From the NCBI GenBank assembly GCA_016462245.1, contig JAEMTR010000004.1, forward strand, positions 1-33,075: 33,075 nt of DNA, given 5' to 3'. Positions 32,345 to 33,075 of the stretch are shown here, piece by piece. The DNA comes from Solirubrobacteraceae bacterium (GTDB lineage: Bacteria > Actinomycetota > Thermoleophilia > Solirubrobacterales > Solirubrobacteraceae). The stretch's first letter is position 1; the number at the start of each line of letters is the position of its first letter. The notes beneath the pieces are model-generated. The model was not told where the DNA came from, ran no database searches, and saw only the letters and a list, made by a program, of their open reading frames with translations. Both the position numbers and the translations under genes were made by a program.

Positions 32345-32352
32345 GCGGCGAG

Positions 32353-33075
32353 CTACTCGTCTTCTTCGTCGGCCGCTTCAGCGTCTTCGTCAGCGTCAGT
32401 GTCCGTGTCTTCCTGATCCTGCTCGTCCTCTTGCTCGAGCTCTTCTTCGACGAGCTCAGCATCTTCGCTGACGACTTCGGCCTCTGTGGCCTCTGTGGCC
32501 TCGAGCTCGGCGCTCTCGCCCTCAGCGGTCTCAGCGTCTCCCTCGGCGTCCTCTACGACCATCGCAACGGCGCTGACAACGTCGCCGTCACGCACATTCA
32601 TCGTCTTGACGCCTTGGGCGCTGCGCCCGTACCTGTTGATGCCGCTGGCTGCGGTCCGCTGAACCATTCCCTCGCGTGAGATGAAGATCAGGTCCTGGTG
32701 CTCTCTTACGACGAGCGCGCCGGCGAGGCCGCCCTTGGCTTCGGTCAGCGCGATCGTCTTGACGCCCTTGGCGCCACGCTTCGTCTTGCGGTATTCGCGC
32801 ACCTGGGTCCGCTTGCCGTAGCCGTTGTCGGTGATCACGAGCAGGTCCATGTCGTCGCGGGCGATGTCCATCGCGATCACTTCGCCCTTCTCGCCAACGT
32901 CCATTCCCTTGACGCCGCTCGTGCTGCGGCCCATCGAGCGGGCGTCCGATTCAGCGAAGCGGACGGTCAGCCCGGCGCGCGAGGTGATCAGCACCTCATC
33001 GTCCTTGTCGACGCCGCGAACGACGATCAGCTCATCGTCGTCGCGAATCTTGATCGCGATGATGCCGTCGGCCTT
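32353..33075 (-). CDS. gyrA: DNA gyrase subunit A, C-terminal part
   Basis: Partial: 240 codons and the TAG stop are visible and the frame runs off the right edge in phase. The segment is the DNA-wrapping beta-pinwheel: repeated blades such as SMGRSTSGVKGMDV, TKRGAKGVKTIAL and INRYGRSAQGVKTMNV, each with the G-R-x-x-x-G-V-K pattern, and ISREGMVQRTAASG. The last ~66 residues (from VVEDAEGDAE on) are almost only Glu, Asp, Ala and Thr, ending ADEEDE. Acidic GyrA tails tune DNA wrapping in E. coli, where the tail is shorter. ParC is less likely, since actinobacteria mostly have a single type II enzyme of this kind. The RNA-locus terminator lies just beyond the stop on the other strand. Confidence 0.92.
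   Translation of the reverse strand, partial: KADGIIAIKIRDDDELIVVRGVDKDDEVLITSRAGLTVRFAESDARSMGRSTSGVKGMDVGEKGEVIAMDIARDDMDLLVITDNGYGKRTQVREYRKTKRGAKGVKTIALTEAKGGLAGALVVREHQDLIFISREGMVQRTAASGINRYGRSAQGVKTMNVRDGDVVSAVAMVVEDAEGDAETAEGESAELEATEATEAEVVSEDAELVEEELEQEDEQDQEDTDTDADEDAEAADEEDE

Noticed and set aside
1..33075. tRNA, rRNA, CRISPR, insertion sequence or attachment site
   Set aside because: I looked for cloverleaf ends, direct-repeat arrays, transposase motifs and target duplications and saw none; the HNH gene is an intact housekeeping-type member, not part of an intron.

Overview
The window reads as chromosomal core and cell-envelope DNA from a high-GC actinobacterium (roughly 60-65% GC by eye). 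The serine/threonine-kinase / FHA / PP2C / RodA / PBP cluster is a hallmark of Actinomycetota. The accessory set (CARDB-like membrane protein, DUF4446, stand-alone LytR_C protein, DUF354 next to a DegT aminotransferase) suggests the deep-branching class Thermoleophilia (Solirubrobacterales-like). That placement is inference from gene content; no rRNA gene lies in the window. I see no insertion sequence, prophage, CRISPR array, tRNA or rRNA.

Region 1 (1-14713) is a surface-glycan locus. It starts with a GT4 glycosyltransferase cut by the left edge, a GT2 glycosyltransferase, a MOP-type flippase and a second GT-B glycosyltransferase on alternating strands. A long leftward run follows (14713 down to 4143): DegT/DnrJ aminotransferase, DUF354 GT-B-like protein, membrane-bound nucleotide-sugar 4,6-dehydratase, LytR_C protein, histidine phosphatase, a secreted FlgD-Ig-like protein, an O-antigen-ligase-like protein and a GT-C transferase. 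Together they could make an amino-dideoxy sugar nucleotide, assemble and flip a lipid-linked glycan, and polymerise or ligate it outside.

Region 2 (14742-18817, rightward) holds a DedA protein overlapping UppP (a plausible undecaprenyl-phosphate recycling pair), then purM, then a receptor-type Ser/Thr kinase with a discoidin-like outer domain.

Region 3 (28734 down to 18814, leftward) is the growth and division control cluster: a Ser/Thr kinase with a multi-pass membrane tail, then fhaA, fhaB, pstP, rodA, pbpA, pknB (four PASTA repeats) and ddl. From fhaA to ddl neighbouring genes overlap by 1-4 bp. pknA is absent from its usual slot between pbpA and pknB, and ddl is added at the end.

Region 4 (28879-32066, rightward) has a CARDB-like membrane protein, DUF4446, prephenate dehydratase and an HNH endonuclease. 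After it, 32067-32352 carries no convincing protein gene but has a promoter-like -10, several hairpins, a 16-nt match to the complement of the 16S rRNA 3' end and a strong intrinsic terminator. It looks like an independent ~245-nt RNA gene and is the least explained object here. The window ends inside gyrA (leftward), whose product has a long acidic tail.

Many start codons outside gene overlaps lie 7-10 nt after a TANNNT -10-like hexamer and lack a Shine-Dalgarno sequence, which suggests leaderless or nearly leaderless mRNAs.
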